NCBI RefSeq assembly: GCF_002270485.1
Contig: NZ_NQOG01000021.1
Location: forward strand, 1 to 49,050
DNA length: 49,050 nucleotides
Direction: 5' to 3'
Source: Anaerostipes hominis (ex Lee et al. 2021)
GTDB taxonomy: Bacteria > Bacillota > Clostridia > Lachnospirales > Lachnospiraceae
A model generated the notes under the pieces. It was not told the DNA's origin, searched no databases, and worked only from the letters and a program-made list of their open reading frames with translations. The stretch's first letter is position 1. Each line of letters starts with the position of its first letter. Positions 40,306 through 47,771 of the stretch are shown here, piece by piece. A program made the position numbers and the translations under genes.

Positions 40306-42780
40306 TTAGATAAAAAGGTTTACATCAGAATTCTCCGCATCTCCCAAATAGGAGGCTACACCTGCGAATTCCACACCGTCGATGATCTCTTCTTTCCTGA
40401 TACCCATCACATCCATGGACATGGTACAGGCCACCAGCTTCACACCGTTTTCAATGGCCTGTTTCATGAGATTTTCAAGAGTTTCCACATTTTTCTCTCT
40501 CATGACCCTCTTCATCATCTTTGTTCCCATACCGCCCATGTTCATTTTTGATAGTTTGAGCTTCCTGCTTCCTCTCGGCATCATGACTCCGAACATCTTT
40601 TCCACAACTGATTTTTTTACCCGCTGTTTTTCTGATTTCCTCACAATGTTCAGCCCCCAGAAGGTAAAAAACATTGTGACCGGCCTGCCCATGGCTGCGG
40701 CACCGTTGGCGATAATAAAGGAAGCGAGGGCCTTATCCATATCTCCGCTGAACACGACCATCGTTTTGCCCTGCCCGCCGTTTGTGTCAGCGGCTGCCGC
40801 ACACAGTTCCTGCCCTTCTTTTCCTTTTTTTATAAAGACTACATTTTGTTTTCCGTCCCGCTCCTTCTTTACTAACGTATTTCCTGTTCTCTGGCACCAG
40901 GATTCAATATCCCTTGGGAATCCCATGTCTGTGGCCACCACTTTGACCGTCTCTCCATCCTCCATGGATTCTAAAGTCTCGTGAACCTTCATGATCGGCC
41001 CCGGACACTGCAGACCGCAGCAGTCAACAAGCCTTACTTCTTTTGGCTCTGCCTCTGCTGCTTTCAGCTGTTTTTCTTCCCGGCAGGCAGATGGCTCTCC
41101 GTCTTTGTAGTGCATAGACTGATAAAAACTCGTTCCTCCTTCCAGCACCTTTACATCTGAAAAACCATTCTGCTTAAGGATTCTGGCTGCGTTGTAGGAA
41201 CGGACTCCAACTGCACAGTAAGTTACGATAAGCCGGTCCTTCGGCAGTTCAGCCATTCTCTGCCTCAGCTGCCCCAGCGGAATGTGAACAGAGCCCGGAA
41301 TATGGAATACCATCCGCTCCATCTCTTCGGTTACATCCAAAATGGTTAAGTCCTTCTCCCAGCCTTCTGTTTCGATCCTGTCATCCAGTTCCCGGCAGCT
41401 CATAAAGGAGACCATCTTCTCCAAAACATTCTCTGCCGTAAAGCCGAGCATATTTACCGGATCTTTCGCTGAAGAATAAGGAGGAGCATAGGCGAGTTCC
41501 AGTTCTTCCAGATCATAGATTGTATTTCCGGAGCGTATGGCGCCTGCGAGCACGTCGATCCGTTTATCCACACCTTCCTGCCCCACTGCCTGTGCGCCAA
41601 GAATGTTTCCATCAAGGTCAAACAACAGCTTTAATGTAACCGGAACAGCACCAGGGTAATATCCCGCATGGGATTTTTGATTGATCAGTACAGTTTCATA
41701 GTCCTTCCCCCGGACCTTCCCCTTACGGATCAGCGTTTTTTCATTGACCCCTGCTGCCGCGGCTGTCAGGTCAAATACCTGGACAACTGAAGTCCCAAGA
41801 GTTCCCTTATATTTCTTCTGTTCTCCTGCAATATTATCCGCACAGATCCTTCCCTGTTTGTTGGCCGGTCCGGCTAAAGGGATCATTGCAGGTTCTTTCA
41901 GTACATAGTTTTCAACCTCTATGACATCGCCTACCGCATATATATTCTCTTCGGAAGTCCGGAGCATCTCATCCGTTAAAATACCGCCCCTGGCGTTAAG
42001 TTTCAAACCCGCTTTCCTCGCAAGCTCACTGTTTGGACGCACTCCTATGGACAGCAGGACCATATCTGTCTGTAATTCCTTCCCGCTGTTCAGCGCAATA
42101 AACGTTTTCCCGTCTTTATATTCAAAAGATGCCACGCCATCTCCCAGTATCAGGCTGACACCGTTCATTTCTATGTTTTCATGAAGAAGCTGGGCCATCT
42201 CGAAATCCAGAGGGGCCATGACCTGGTCCTGCATCTCCACAATGCTCACCTCAAGTCCAGCCCTGTTAAGATTCTCCGCCATCTCAAGGCCGATGAATCC
42301 GCCGCCGATTACCGCTGCTGTCTTCGGCTTTTTTGTCTCTATGACTTTCTTTATTCTGTCTGTGTCCGGAACCGTCCAAAGAGTATAAATATCCGGTCCG
42401 TCAATGCCAGGAATCGGAGGCACGACCGGAGAGGAGCCTGTGGCGATCACCAGATAATCGTAGCTCTCCTCATACGCTCTGCCCTCCTTTAAATCTTTTA
42501 TGGTCACTGTCTGATCTTCCGGGTTAATTTTCACAGCTTCATTCCGCACTCTGACATCTACGTTAAATTTCTTTTTCATGGCCTCCGGAGTCTGAAGAAG
42601 CAGAGACTCCCTGTTTTTGATCACATCCCCTACATGATACGGAAGCCCGCAGTTGGCATAGGAAATATATTCACCCCGTTCCAGAAGAACAATTTCCATG
42701 TTCTCATCTTTTCTCCGAAGTCGGGCCGCTGTCGTTGCCCCGCCTGCCACACCGCCGATGATCACTGTTTTTTTCCTCAT
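40306..42780 (-). CDS. CoA-disulfide reductase - rhodanese - TusA - DsrE-like fusion
   Basis: A four-domain protein of about 824 residues. Residues 1-445 are a CoA-disulfide reductase/NADH oxidase flavoprotein: FAD site VIIGGVAGGATTAARL, redox cysteine in YANCGLPYHVG (C44), NAD site AAVIGGGFIGLEMAE. Residues about 460-550 are a rhodanese (active C in YCAVGVRS). Residues 575-645 are a TusA-like sulfur carrier (CGLQCPGPIMKV). The C-terminal 160 residues are DsrE/F-like (MVVFSGDMDKALASFIIANG). It probably moves persulfide or reduces CoA-polysulfides. The ATG at 42780 with GAGGTGG is preferred over GTG at 42789. A Crp-type palindrome lies upstream. Confidence 0.9.
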   Translation of the reverse strand: MRKKTVIIGGVAGGATTAARLRRKDENMEIVLLERGEYISYANCGLPYHVGDVIKNRESLLLQTPEAMKKKFNVDVRVRNEAVKINPEDQTVTIKDLKEGRAYEESYDYLVIATGSSPVVPPIPGIDGPDIYTLWTVPDTDRIKKVIETKKPKTAAVIGGGFIGLEMAENLNRAGLEVSIVEMQDQVMAPLDFEMAQLLHENIEMNGVSLILGDGVASFEYKDGKTFIALNSGKELQTDMVLLSIGVRPNSELARKAGLKLNARGGILTDEMLRTSEENIYAVGDVIEVENYVLKEPAMIPLAGPANKQGRICADNIAGEQKKYKGTLGTSVVQVFDLTAAAAGVNEKTLIRKGKVRGKDYETVLINQKSHAGYYPGAVPVTLKLLFDLDGNILGAQAVGQEGVDKRIDVLAGAIRSGNTIYDLEELELAYAPPYSSAKDPVNMLGFTAENVLEKMVSFMSCRELDDRIETEGWEKDLTILDVTEEMERMVFHIPGSVHIPLGQLRQRMAELPKDRLIVTYCAVGVRSYNAARILKQNGFSDVKVLEGGTSFYQSMHYKDGEPSACREEKQLKAAEAEPKEVRLVDCCGLQCPGPIMKVHETLESMEDGETVKVVATDMGFPRDIESWCQRTGNTLVKKERDGKQNVVFIKKGKEGQELCAAAADTNGGQGKTMVVFSGDMDKALASFIIANGAAAMGRPVTMFFTFWGLNIVRKSEKQRVKKSVVEKMFGVMMPRGSRKLKLSKMNMGGMGTKMMKRVMREKNVETLENLMKQAIENGVKLVACTMSMDVMGIRKEEIIDGVEFAGVASYLGDAENSDVNLFI

Positions 42781-42821
42781 ATTTTCCACCTCACATTTTT
42801 TAAAATATCATATCTGGTGTT

Positions 42822-42863
42822 ATCATATCTGAAATGAAGTGATCATTCTGTGACCATGTCACA
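42822..42863 (-). promoter_or_regulatory. Crp-type palindrome and -10 box upstream of the sulfur-transfer fusion
   Basis: TGTGACCATGTCACA (42849-42863) is a perfect palindrome (arms TGTGAC/GTCACA, centre CAT). On the minus strand TATGAT at 42827-42822 is a plausible -10, placing the start near 42815 and the palindrome centre at about -41. That is the distance of class II activation by a Crp-family protein. No good -35 box is present, as expected for an activator-dependent promoter. Confidence 0.6.
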
Positions 42864-42925
42864 CAGGAAAATATTATTTATGTCTGAAATCATAGACATC
42901 TTTATGGATGTCCAGTGTTTTTCCG

Positions 42926-43682
42926 TTAATTATCTATTTTTAACATATGATAGAAATCATCTTTATCATCTGGATAACCACAAAATAACAAGTCATCTAC
43001 TACAAGCAAAGCATACCAATCATTATTTGGCATTTTAATCTTTTGTTCCTGCTCAGAATCCAAGTGATAGATTTGTATATGCCTTTCCTCTGAGCTATCC
43101 CAATGAGTATTATATCCAACAATCATAGAGGAGTTATAAACAAACTCATAAGAATTGTCGGAAAAACCATGTTGTATTTTGTCTTTCTTATGATCTCTAT
43201 ATTGGTATAATCTCACCTTACCATCCTCACCCCAGCAAATATAATATACTTTCCCTTGATTCTCTCCAATTCCCTTATATAGAACTATATTATCCTCATA
43301 CTGCAGTTTATTTTTCCATGCTTGTCCTCGTACAATCTTACCCTTTCGAGTCTTTAAATCAACCTTATTTATTCCTACCTCCCCATGTTCTATATAATAT
43401 AAATTGTCCCCAGAAAAACATGGCTTTCTTATATCTTCTGCAATCTTTTCCATTTTCTTGTTCTTAGGAAAGAATCGAAAAATAGTATTACCTTCATCAC
43501 CTTCGGCTAACAAGTATATTTCATTGTTATATAATTTAATTCCATGGATCCACTCTATCTCTTTTTTATCTTTTGCAGAAAGAAGTTTTCAAATGTTTTT
43601 TCCATTCAGATCACTTTTAAAAACACAATTATTATGAACGTAATATAAACTGTCTTTTGATAATTCCAATCCACCTTCACTA
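42926..43682 (-). pseudogene. Truncated duplicate of the DUF5050-like lipoprotein gene
   Basis: The minus strand encodes sequence very close to residues about 90-343 of the lipoprotein at 46615-47646 (CFSGDNLYYIEHGEVGINKV, YQYRDHKKDKIQHGFSDNS). The 5' third with signal peptide is missing beyond 43682. An in-frame TGA at about 43589 replaces a glutamine codon of the intact copy (KNI-stop-KLLSA against KNIQRLLSA). An internal ATG at 43513 could give 195 residues without export signal. It is a dead immunity-like copy left by cassette exchange. Confidence 0.85.
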
Positions 43683-43733
43683 ACATTCCACCCTCAGACT
43701 GTATACAATCGACCTCCTTTTGGAGGCGGTTGT

Positions 43734-43848
43734 CTATGTCTCCCCAAAGTCCTCATAACGATAAGACACATCCGCTTTTCCATCGTCTTTCAGAAGATTG
43801 GTCGTACTGCTGTGGACATCCTTGTTATATACGTAATACGCAGCATCC
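43734..43848 (-). pseudogene. Fragment of RHS core
   Basis: Minus-strand frame DAAYYVYNKDVHSSTTNLLK then DDGKADVSYRYEDFGET and a stop. It matches the RHS protein at 47772-49050 (DTAYYVYNKDVQGSTTNLLK, KADVSYRYEDFGETQSIGEN). Only about 38 codons remain. It is the scar of an earlier RHS tip next to the dead lipoprotein copy. Confidence 0.85.
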
Positions 43849-44135
43849 AGAACTATCCTCAAGAATCAGAAGGTGAACGTGACTGCTTTTATATTGTCTT
43901 TGTGCTGCAACACATCAGAAAACTAAAGATATTTCCTATATCAAGCCAGAGATCAGCACTCACAATAATAGTAATATTAACAACAACAGCAGTAATATAA
44001 TCCAGAGCTGAGGGATATATCTATCTCCTAGCTTTGGATTATGCTGTCCACCTAAAACTTTCAACCCTCATATGCCGATACATTTTTAATGCAGATAAAT
44101 TTATCCGTAGTTTAAATATAAAATATATAATTCCA
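43849..44135. other. Gene-free stretch between cassettes
   Basis: No gene is supported in these 287 bases. Short repeats of AATAGTAATATTAACAACAACAGC type near 43960-44000 look like low-complexity sequence. The region is probably debris of older cassettes. Confidence 0.4.
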
Positions 44136-44175
44136 TTTAAAAACCCATAGCACGGTGTTTAATACCATGCTATGG
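44136..44175 (-). terminator. Terminator after the immunity-gene array
   Basis: On the minus strand CCATAGCATGGT pairs with ACCGTGCTATGG around ATTAAAC, followed by GGGTTTTTAAA. It lies 40 bases after the DUF5412-like gene and ends the array. Confidence 0.82.
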
Positions 44176-44216
44176 ATAATCTTATGTTGTAGATCCTTTT
44201 ATCAAATATTTTGTCT

Positions 44217-44567
44217 TTACTCATGTCTAAAGTCGTATACATCTTTGTGAATATTTAATTTCTTTCCATTTATTCTGATTTTATTATCTGACAGCCATTT
44301 TATATCTGCCTCTTCACAGTGATATTCAAAGTATATATTTTTCTTTTTATTTTTTATTGTATCTTCAATTTCTACAATAACAGAAAAATCTACTGTAGCA
44401 TTATCCTGCCCATGAAACGCATTAGCAATATATTGTCCATTCGGAGATTTTACACTTTTAAACAACTTTCCCTTTGGAACGGCCTGAGTATCAAAAGTAA
44501 AATGATATATACCCCACCCGATACTGGCTAACACAATAATAAATATAAATACCTTTTTCTTTTTCAT
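44217..44567 (-). CDS. DUF5412-like membrane-anchored protein (116 aa)
   Basis: An N-terminal transmembrane helix (KVFIFIIVLASIGWGIYHF, residues 5-23) is followed by an outer domain with SPNGQYIANAFHGQDNATVD, FSVIVEIEDTIKNKKKNIYF and WLSDNKIRINGKKLNIH. This pattern of a short anchor, SPNG, then ING near the end is that of the DUF5412 family. The start has AGGAGTGTAATAA. It is the last gene of the array behind the RHS toxin, so an immunity role is possible; that is inference. Confidence 0.75.
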   Translation of the reverse strand: MKKKKVFIFIIVLASIGWGIYHFTFDTQAVPKGKLFKSVKSPNGQYIANAFHGQDNATVDFSVIVEIEDTIKNKKKNIYFEYHCEEADIKWLSDNKIRINGKKLNIHKDVYDFRHE

Positions 44568-44661
44568 TTATTACACTCCTACATAAACTAGCTTAAAAGC
44601 AAACTTTAAATAATTTGTCATCTATAAAAATAATAATTATCCTCATTAACTTTAATTTTTC

Positions 44662-45165
44662 TTATTTTAAAGCTTCTTGGATAATCTTTAAACCCTTCGA
44701 CTGATGACCGATACTTTTTGTCTTCTGTTCTACCCTTTTATGCTCTTTATTGATACAATACATCCATCCTGTTATCTTATTTTTCAGAAGTATACATTGT
44801 TCCATCAGTTGATAAAAATGAATAGTTCCTGTAAATAGCTCTTGTTGATTTCCTGTTTTATCGTTCAAAATAATTTTTATAACATGATCTTCAAATTTTT
44901 CTAATGTAAACCCATCTCCTAAATCTATATAATAATTTGAAACATCATCTATAAAAAATCCCTCTGCCCAGAAACTATTTTCAACATTTAACTCATGTTC
45001 ACTTATAAACAATGCTTCTCTCTTACCTTTAAATCTAGGCTGTTCTGCAAATTTCTCTAATCCTTTCTGAGCAAGTTCATATGAAGAATATACTGCAATA
45101 AAAGTCTCGTCATCATTTTCAGGATTTTCATCCCAATAGTAAAATGTCAATTCATAAATTGTCAT
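44662..45165 (-). CDS. DUF7336-like protein with extra C-terminal domain (167 aa)
   Basis: The first 75 residues (MTIYELTFYYWDENPENDDE, FIAVYSSYELAQKGLEKFAE, FISEHELNVENSFWAEGFF) are paralogous to the whole of the next gene upstream. A second domain of about 90 residues follows (IKIILNDKTGNQQELFTGTI, HFYQLMEQCILLKNKITGWM). I recall proteins with the pattern VYSSXEXAXXA, DEYELXXXXWXEGF as common immunity-like genes in Firmicutes toxin loci. The ATG at 45165 is chosen; a GTG at 45174 is an alternative. Confidence 0.7.
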   Translation of the reverse strand: MTIYELTFYYWDENPENDDETFIAVYSSYELAQKGLEKFAEQPRFKGKREALFISEHELNVENSFWAEGFFIDDVSNYYIDLGDGFTLEKFEDHVIKIILNDKTGNQQELFTGTIHFYQLMEQCILLKNKITGWMYCINKEHKRVEQKTKSIGHQSKGLKIIQEALK

Positions 45166-45228
45166 TCCTATCACCCCACCTTCATTTGACTCTATTCTCC
45201 CCCTTGTTTTCCTCTCTTTTCATCTCCT

Positions 45229-45456
45229 TTAATATAAATCCTCATCAGTGATAAAACCTTCTTTCCATTCCGGTTCATTTAATTTGTACTCATCAATATA
45301 AAACTCATGTTCATGTGTAATAAATCTGGGATGCTTTTTAAACTTTTCTCTCGCCTCTTCAGCCAGTTCCAATGAAGAATACACTGCAATTGTTACTTCA
45401 TCCTCCTCATCATTTTCTTCTTCCTGATACCAAAAACTTAGTTCATAAACATTCAT
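45229..45456 (-). CDS. DUF7336-like acidic small protein (75 aa)
   Basis: The product MNVYELSFWYQEEENDEEDE, VTIAVYSSLELAEEAREKFK, FYIDEYKLNEPEWKEGFITD is the single-domain form of the protein encoded next. Acidic overall charge is usual for immunity proteins that bind basic toxin domains. It sits 64 bases upstream of its paralogue. The ribosome site is weak (GGTATAGGGAT). Confidence 0.7.
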   Translation of the reverse strand: MNVYELSFWYQEEENDEEDEVTIAVYSSLELAEEAREKFKKHPRFITHEHEFYIDEYKLNEPEWKEGFITDEDLY

Positions 45457-45551
45457 ATCCCTATACCTTTTTGTATTTACTAACCTAAATACAGTTTGCT
45501 CCTCGCCTGAAATGTTTTTGTTCTTCTGATAGTGATAAACTCAATATGACT

Positions 45552-45725
45552 TCATTTTTCTTTTTTACCAGCCTTCTTCATTTTTTTAAATATACAGTAT
45601 ATAACAAATAAAATTGCACTAATAAAAATTAGGCAAATAATTAATGACATGGCTTGAATAAATACATCAACTATAAGCTCTTTATCAAACTTTACTATTT
45701 GAGTATTACAAATTTCTTGATACAA
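45552..45725 (-). CDS. Small single-helix membrane protein (57 aa)
   Basis: An open frame starting with TTG at 45725, AAGGAGGAG nine bases ahead. The product has a charged N-terminus (YQEICNTQIVKFDKELIVD), one hydrophobic helix (AMSLIICLIFISAILFVIYC) and a basic tail. It lies in the immunity array between the ankyrin gene and the DUF7336-like pair. No family is recognised. Confidence 0.5.
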   Translation of the reverse strand: MYQEICNTQIVKFDKELIVDVFIQAMSLIICLIFISAILFVIYCIFKKMKKAGKKEK

Positions 45726-45914
45726 GATTATGAACTCCTCCTTATTAATAATTTCATTCTCACTAAAAAAACTGAAAGTTGCCTTTATCTGTATAGTAAA
45801 ATAATCTTCAATTCATCATAAAACCCTCTAAAATCATGTTTATAAGAATTCTAAATTCCAAATACATCCCGCTTTTTTCGCTATTTCTTTGCATTCTCTT
45901 CCTTTAGAATCTTT
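45726..45914. other. Short spacer in the immunity array
   Basis: No gene or convincing promoter is seen in these 189 AT-rich bases between the ankyrin gene and the small membrane protein gene. Confidence 0.4.
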
Positions 45915-46613
45915 TTAATGAATATCTCCTCCATGTCTTTTTAAATAAGAAACAATTTTTGAACTTTCTCTTCCGGATGCCATATGCATTGATGTATAGG
46001 AATAATCTTTTGTTTTATCGTATAAATATCGATTTACATTAGCACCGTTTTCTACAAAGTACTTTACCATTGATAAATCTCCAATATTTATTGATTCCTG
46101 GAGAAGCTCCTCTTTTCTGACTACCCCTTTTGTTTTTTTGCTTTCTATTATCTTCTTAACTACATCGCCTTTTCCAATCCATATTAGAGATTTAAGATTA
46201 GACTCCGAAGCATATAAACCTCGTTTACAAAAAGTCCAGGCTTTATCTGGTGAATCCAGACAGACACTATCCAAGATATTATCGCCATCTTCCTGTACAT
46301 AAATTGAATAATCCTTATGAAGTAAATATTGAAATGTCTCCATATCAGAGTTTTCATAAGCATGAAATACTTCCAAATCCGTAGGTTTGTATCCAAGCTT
46401 TTGAATTGCTCTAAAAGACTTTTTATTACCTAACGCACAAATAAAACTCCATGTAACACATTCTCCGTCCTCCGGGTTCTGTGTATAGTCCACCTTACCA
46501 TCTCTTATCAAAATTTCAGCATTACTATATGATCCACCAAGAATTGCAAATGAAACAGAATCTGCCTTATAAAAATCCGTTTGATTATTTCCCTCTAAAT
46601 TTTGCTGTAACAA
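45915..46613 (-). CDS. Ankyrin-repeat protein, possibly N-terminally truncated (232 aa)
   Basis: Ankyrin-like repeats occur throughout: SVSFAILGGSYSNAEILIRD, YENSDMETFQYLLHKDYSIY, NIGDLSMVKYFVENGANVNR, SMHMASGRESSKIVSYLKRH. Ankyrin proteins are frequent immunity proteins in polymorphic toxin arrays. The only start is TTG at 46613, one base after the stop of the lipoprotein gene, with no ribosome site; an in-frame stop is at 46623. Translation by re-initiation after the lipoprotein gene is likely. The start inside a repeat suggests loss of the original N-terminus. Confidence 0.75.
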   Translation of the reverse strand: MLQQNLEGNNQTDFYKADSVSFAILGGSYSNAEILIRDGKVDYTQNPEDGECVTWSFICALGNKKSFRAIQKLGYKPTDLEVFHAYENSDMETFQYLLHKDYSIYVQEDGDNILDSVCLDSPDKAWTFCKRGLYASESNLKSLIWIGKGDVVKKIIESKKTKGVVRKEELLQESINIGDLSMVKYFVENGANVNRYLYDKTKDYSYTSMHMASGRESSKIVSYLKRHGGDIH

Positions 46614-46614
46614 A

Positions 46615-47646
46615 TTATATATCTAATTTTAGTATATGACCAAACTCCCCATTATCATAGAGATAAGTACAAACAACCATATCATCTATCACAAACTCAG
46701 CAGACCAAGTATCATTCGGCATTTTAATCTTCTTTTCTTGTTTAGAATCCAAGTTATAGATTTGGATATACCTTTCCTCTGAGGTATCCCAATGGGTGTT
46801 AAATCCAACAATAATGGATGAATTATAAACAAAATCATCAGAATTATCAGAAAAGCCATGTTGTATTGTGTCTTTCTTATGATCTCTATATTGGTATAGT
46901 CTCACTTTGTCATCTTTCCCCCAACAAATATAATATACTCTCCCTTCATTCTCCACGATCCCCTTATATCGGACTAAATCATCCTCATATTGCAATTTAT
47001 TTTTCCATGCTTGTCCTCGTACAATCTTACCCTTTAGAGTCTTTAAATCAACCTTATTTATTCCCACTTCCCCATGTTCTATATAATACAGATTGTTTCC
47101 AGAAAAACATGGATTCCTTATATCTTCTGCGACTTTTTCAAGTTTTTTGCTTTTGGGATAGAATCGAAAAATACTGTTATCCCATTCACCATCGGCCAAC
47201 AAGTATATTTCATTGTTATATATTTTAATTCCATTAATCCATTCTGTTTCTTTCTTCTCCTTTGCGGAAAGAAGTCGTTGAATGTTTTTTCCATTTAAAT
47301 CACTTTTAAAAACACAATTATTATGAACGTAATATAAACTGTCTTTTGATAATTCCAATCCACCTTCACTTTGTACTTTCGACTTTTTCTCCGGTCTAAT
47401 AATTGTAGTTCTTTTATAATCCTTCTTGTTAATTCGAATGATTTCCTGGTTTTCCGTTTCATAGAAAACAAACTGATCATTTTGAACGATTGTAGATGAA
47501 TATGCTGAATAATAAGCCAATGCTAGTTTGTCATTTTTTAAATCGAACATATCTGATAAATGTTCTTTTTCCCTCTGACACCCCACAAGAAACAAACTGA
47601 TCATTATAAAAAATACGAAATTGTTTTTATATCTAATTATTTTCAT
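46615..47646 (-). CDS. DUF5050-like beta-propeller lipoprotein
   Basis: A 343-residue lipoprotein. The signal peptide ends in the lipobox LFLVGC (C23), so it is anchored outside the membrane. The rest is a run of propeller-like blades, for example GLELSKDSLYYVHNNCVFKS, GIKIYNNEIYLLADG, CFSGNNLYYIEHGEVGINKV, VYYICWGKDDKVRLYQYRDH. This is typical of DUF5050-type proteins. It is the first gene after the RHS toxin, separated by a terminator, and a truncated second copy exists at 42926-43682. Position and duplication suggest an immunity protein against an extracellular enzyme; not proven. Confidence 0.78.
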   Translation of the reverse strand: MKIIRYKNNFVFFIMISLFLVGCQREKEHLSDMFDLKNDKLALAYYSAYSSTIVQNDQFVFYETENQEIIRINKKDYKRTTIIRPEKKSKVQSEGGLELSKDSLYYVHNNCVFKSDLNGKNIQRLLSAKEKKETEWINGIKIYNNEIYLLADGEWDNSIFRFYPKSKKLEKVAEDIRNPCFSGNNLYYIEHGEVGINKVDLKTLKGKIVRGQAWKNKLQYEDDLVRYKGIVENEGRVYYICWGKDDKVRLYQYRDHKKDTIQHGFSDNSDDFVYNSSIIVGFNTHWDTSEERYIQIYNLDSKQEKKIKMPNDTWSAEFVIDDMVVCTYLYDNGEFGHILKLDI

Positions 47647-47688
47647 AACTACACCACTTCTTCCTGTCTTTAATAAAACAAAAATTTA

Positions 47689-47712
47689 GGATGGAATCAA
47701 ACCATTCCATCC
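47689..47712 (-). terminator. Terminator between RHS gene and lipoprotein gene
   Basis: GGATGGAAT pairs perfectly with ATTCCATCC around a six-base loop. On the minus strand TAAATTTTTGTTTTATT follows. It lies 60 bases after the RHS stop, so the downstream array probably has its own promoter or depends on read-through. Confidence 0.75.
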
Positions 47713-47771
47713 TATTCATTTTTCAAATATTCTCAAATTTTTTTAAATAACAATACCTTTTTGTACTCTTC

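Noticed and set aside
43695-43730. CCTCCTTTTGGAGG hairpin as a terminator
   Set aside because: The stem is short and no T tract follows on either strand; it lies in cassette debris.
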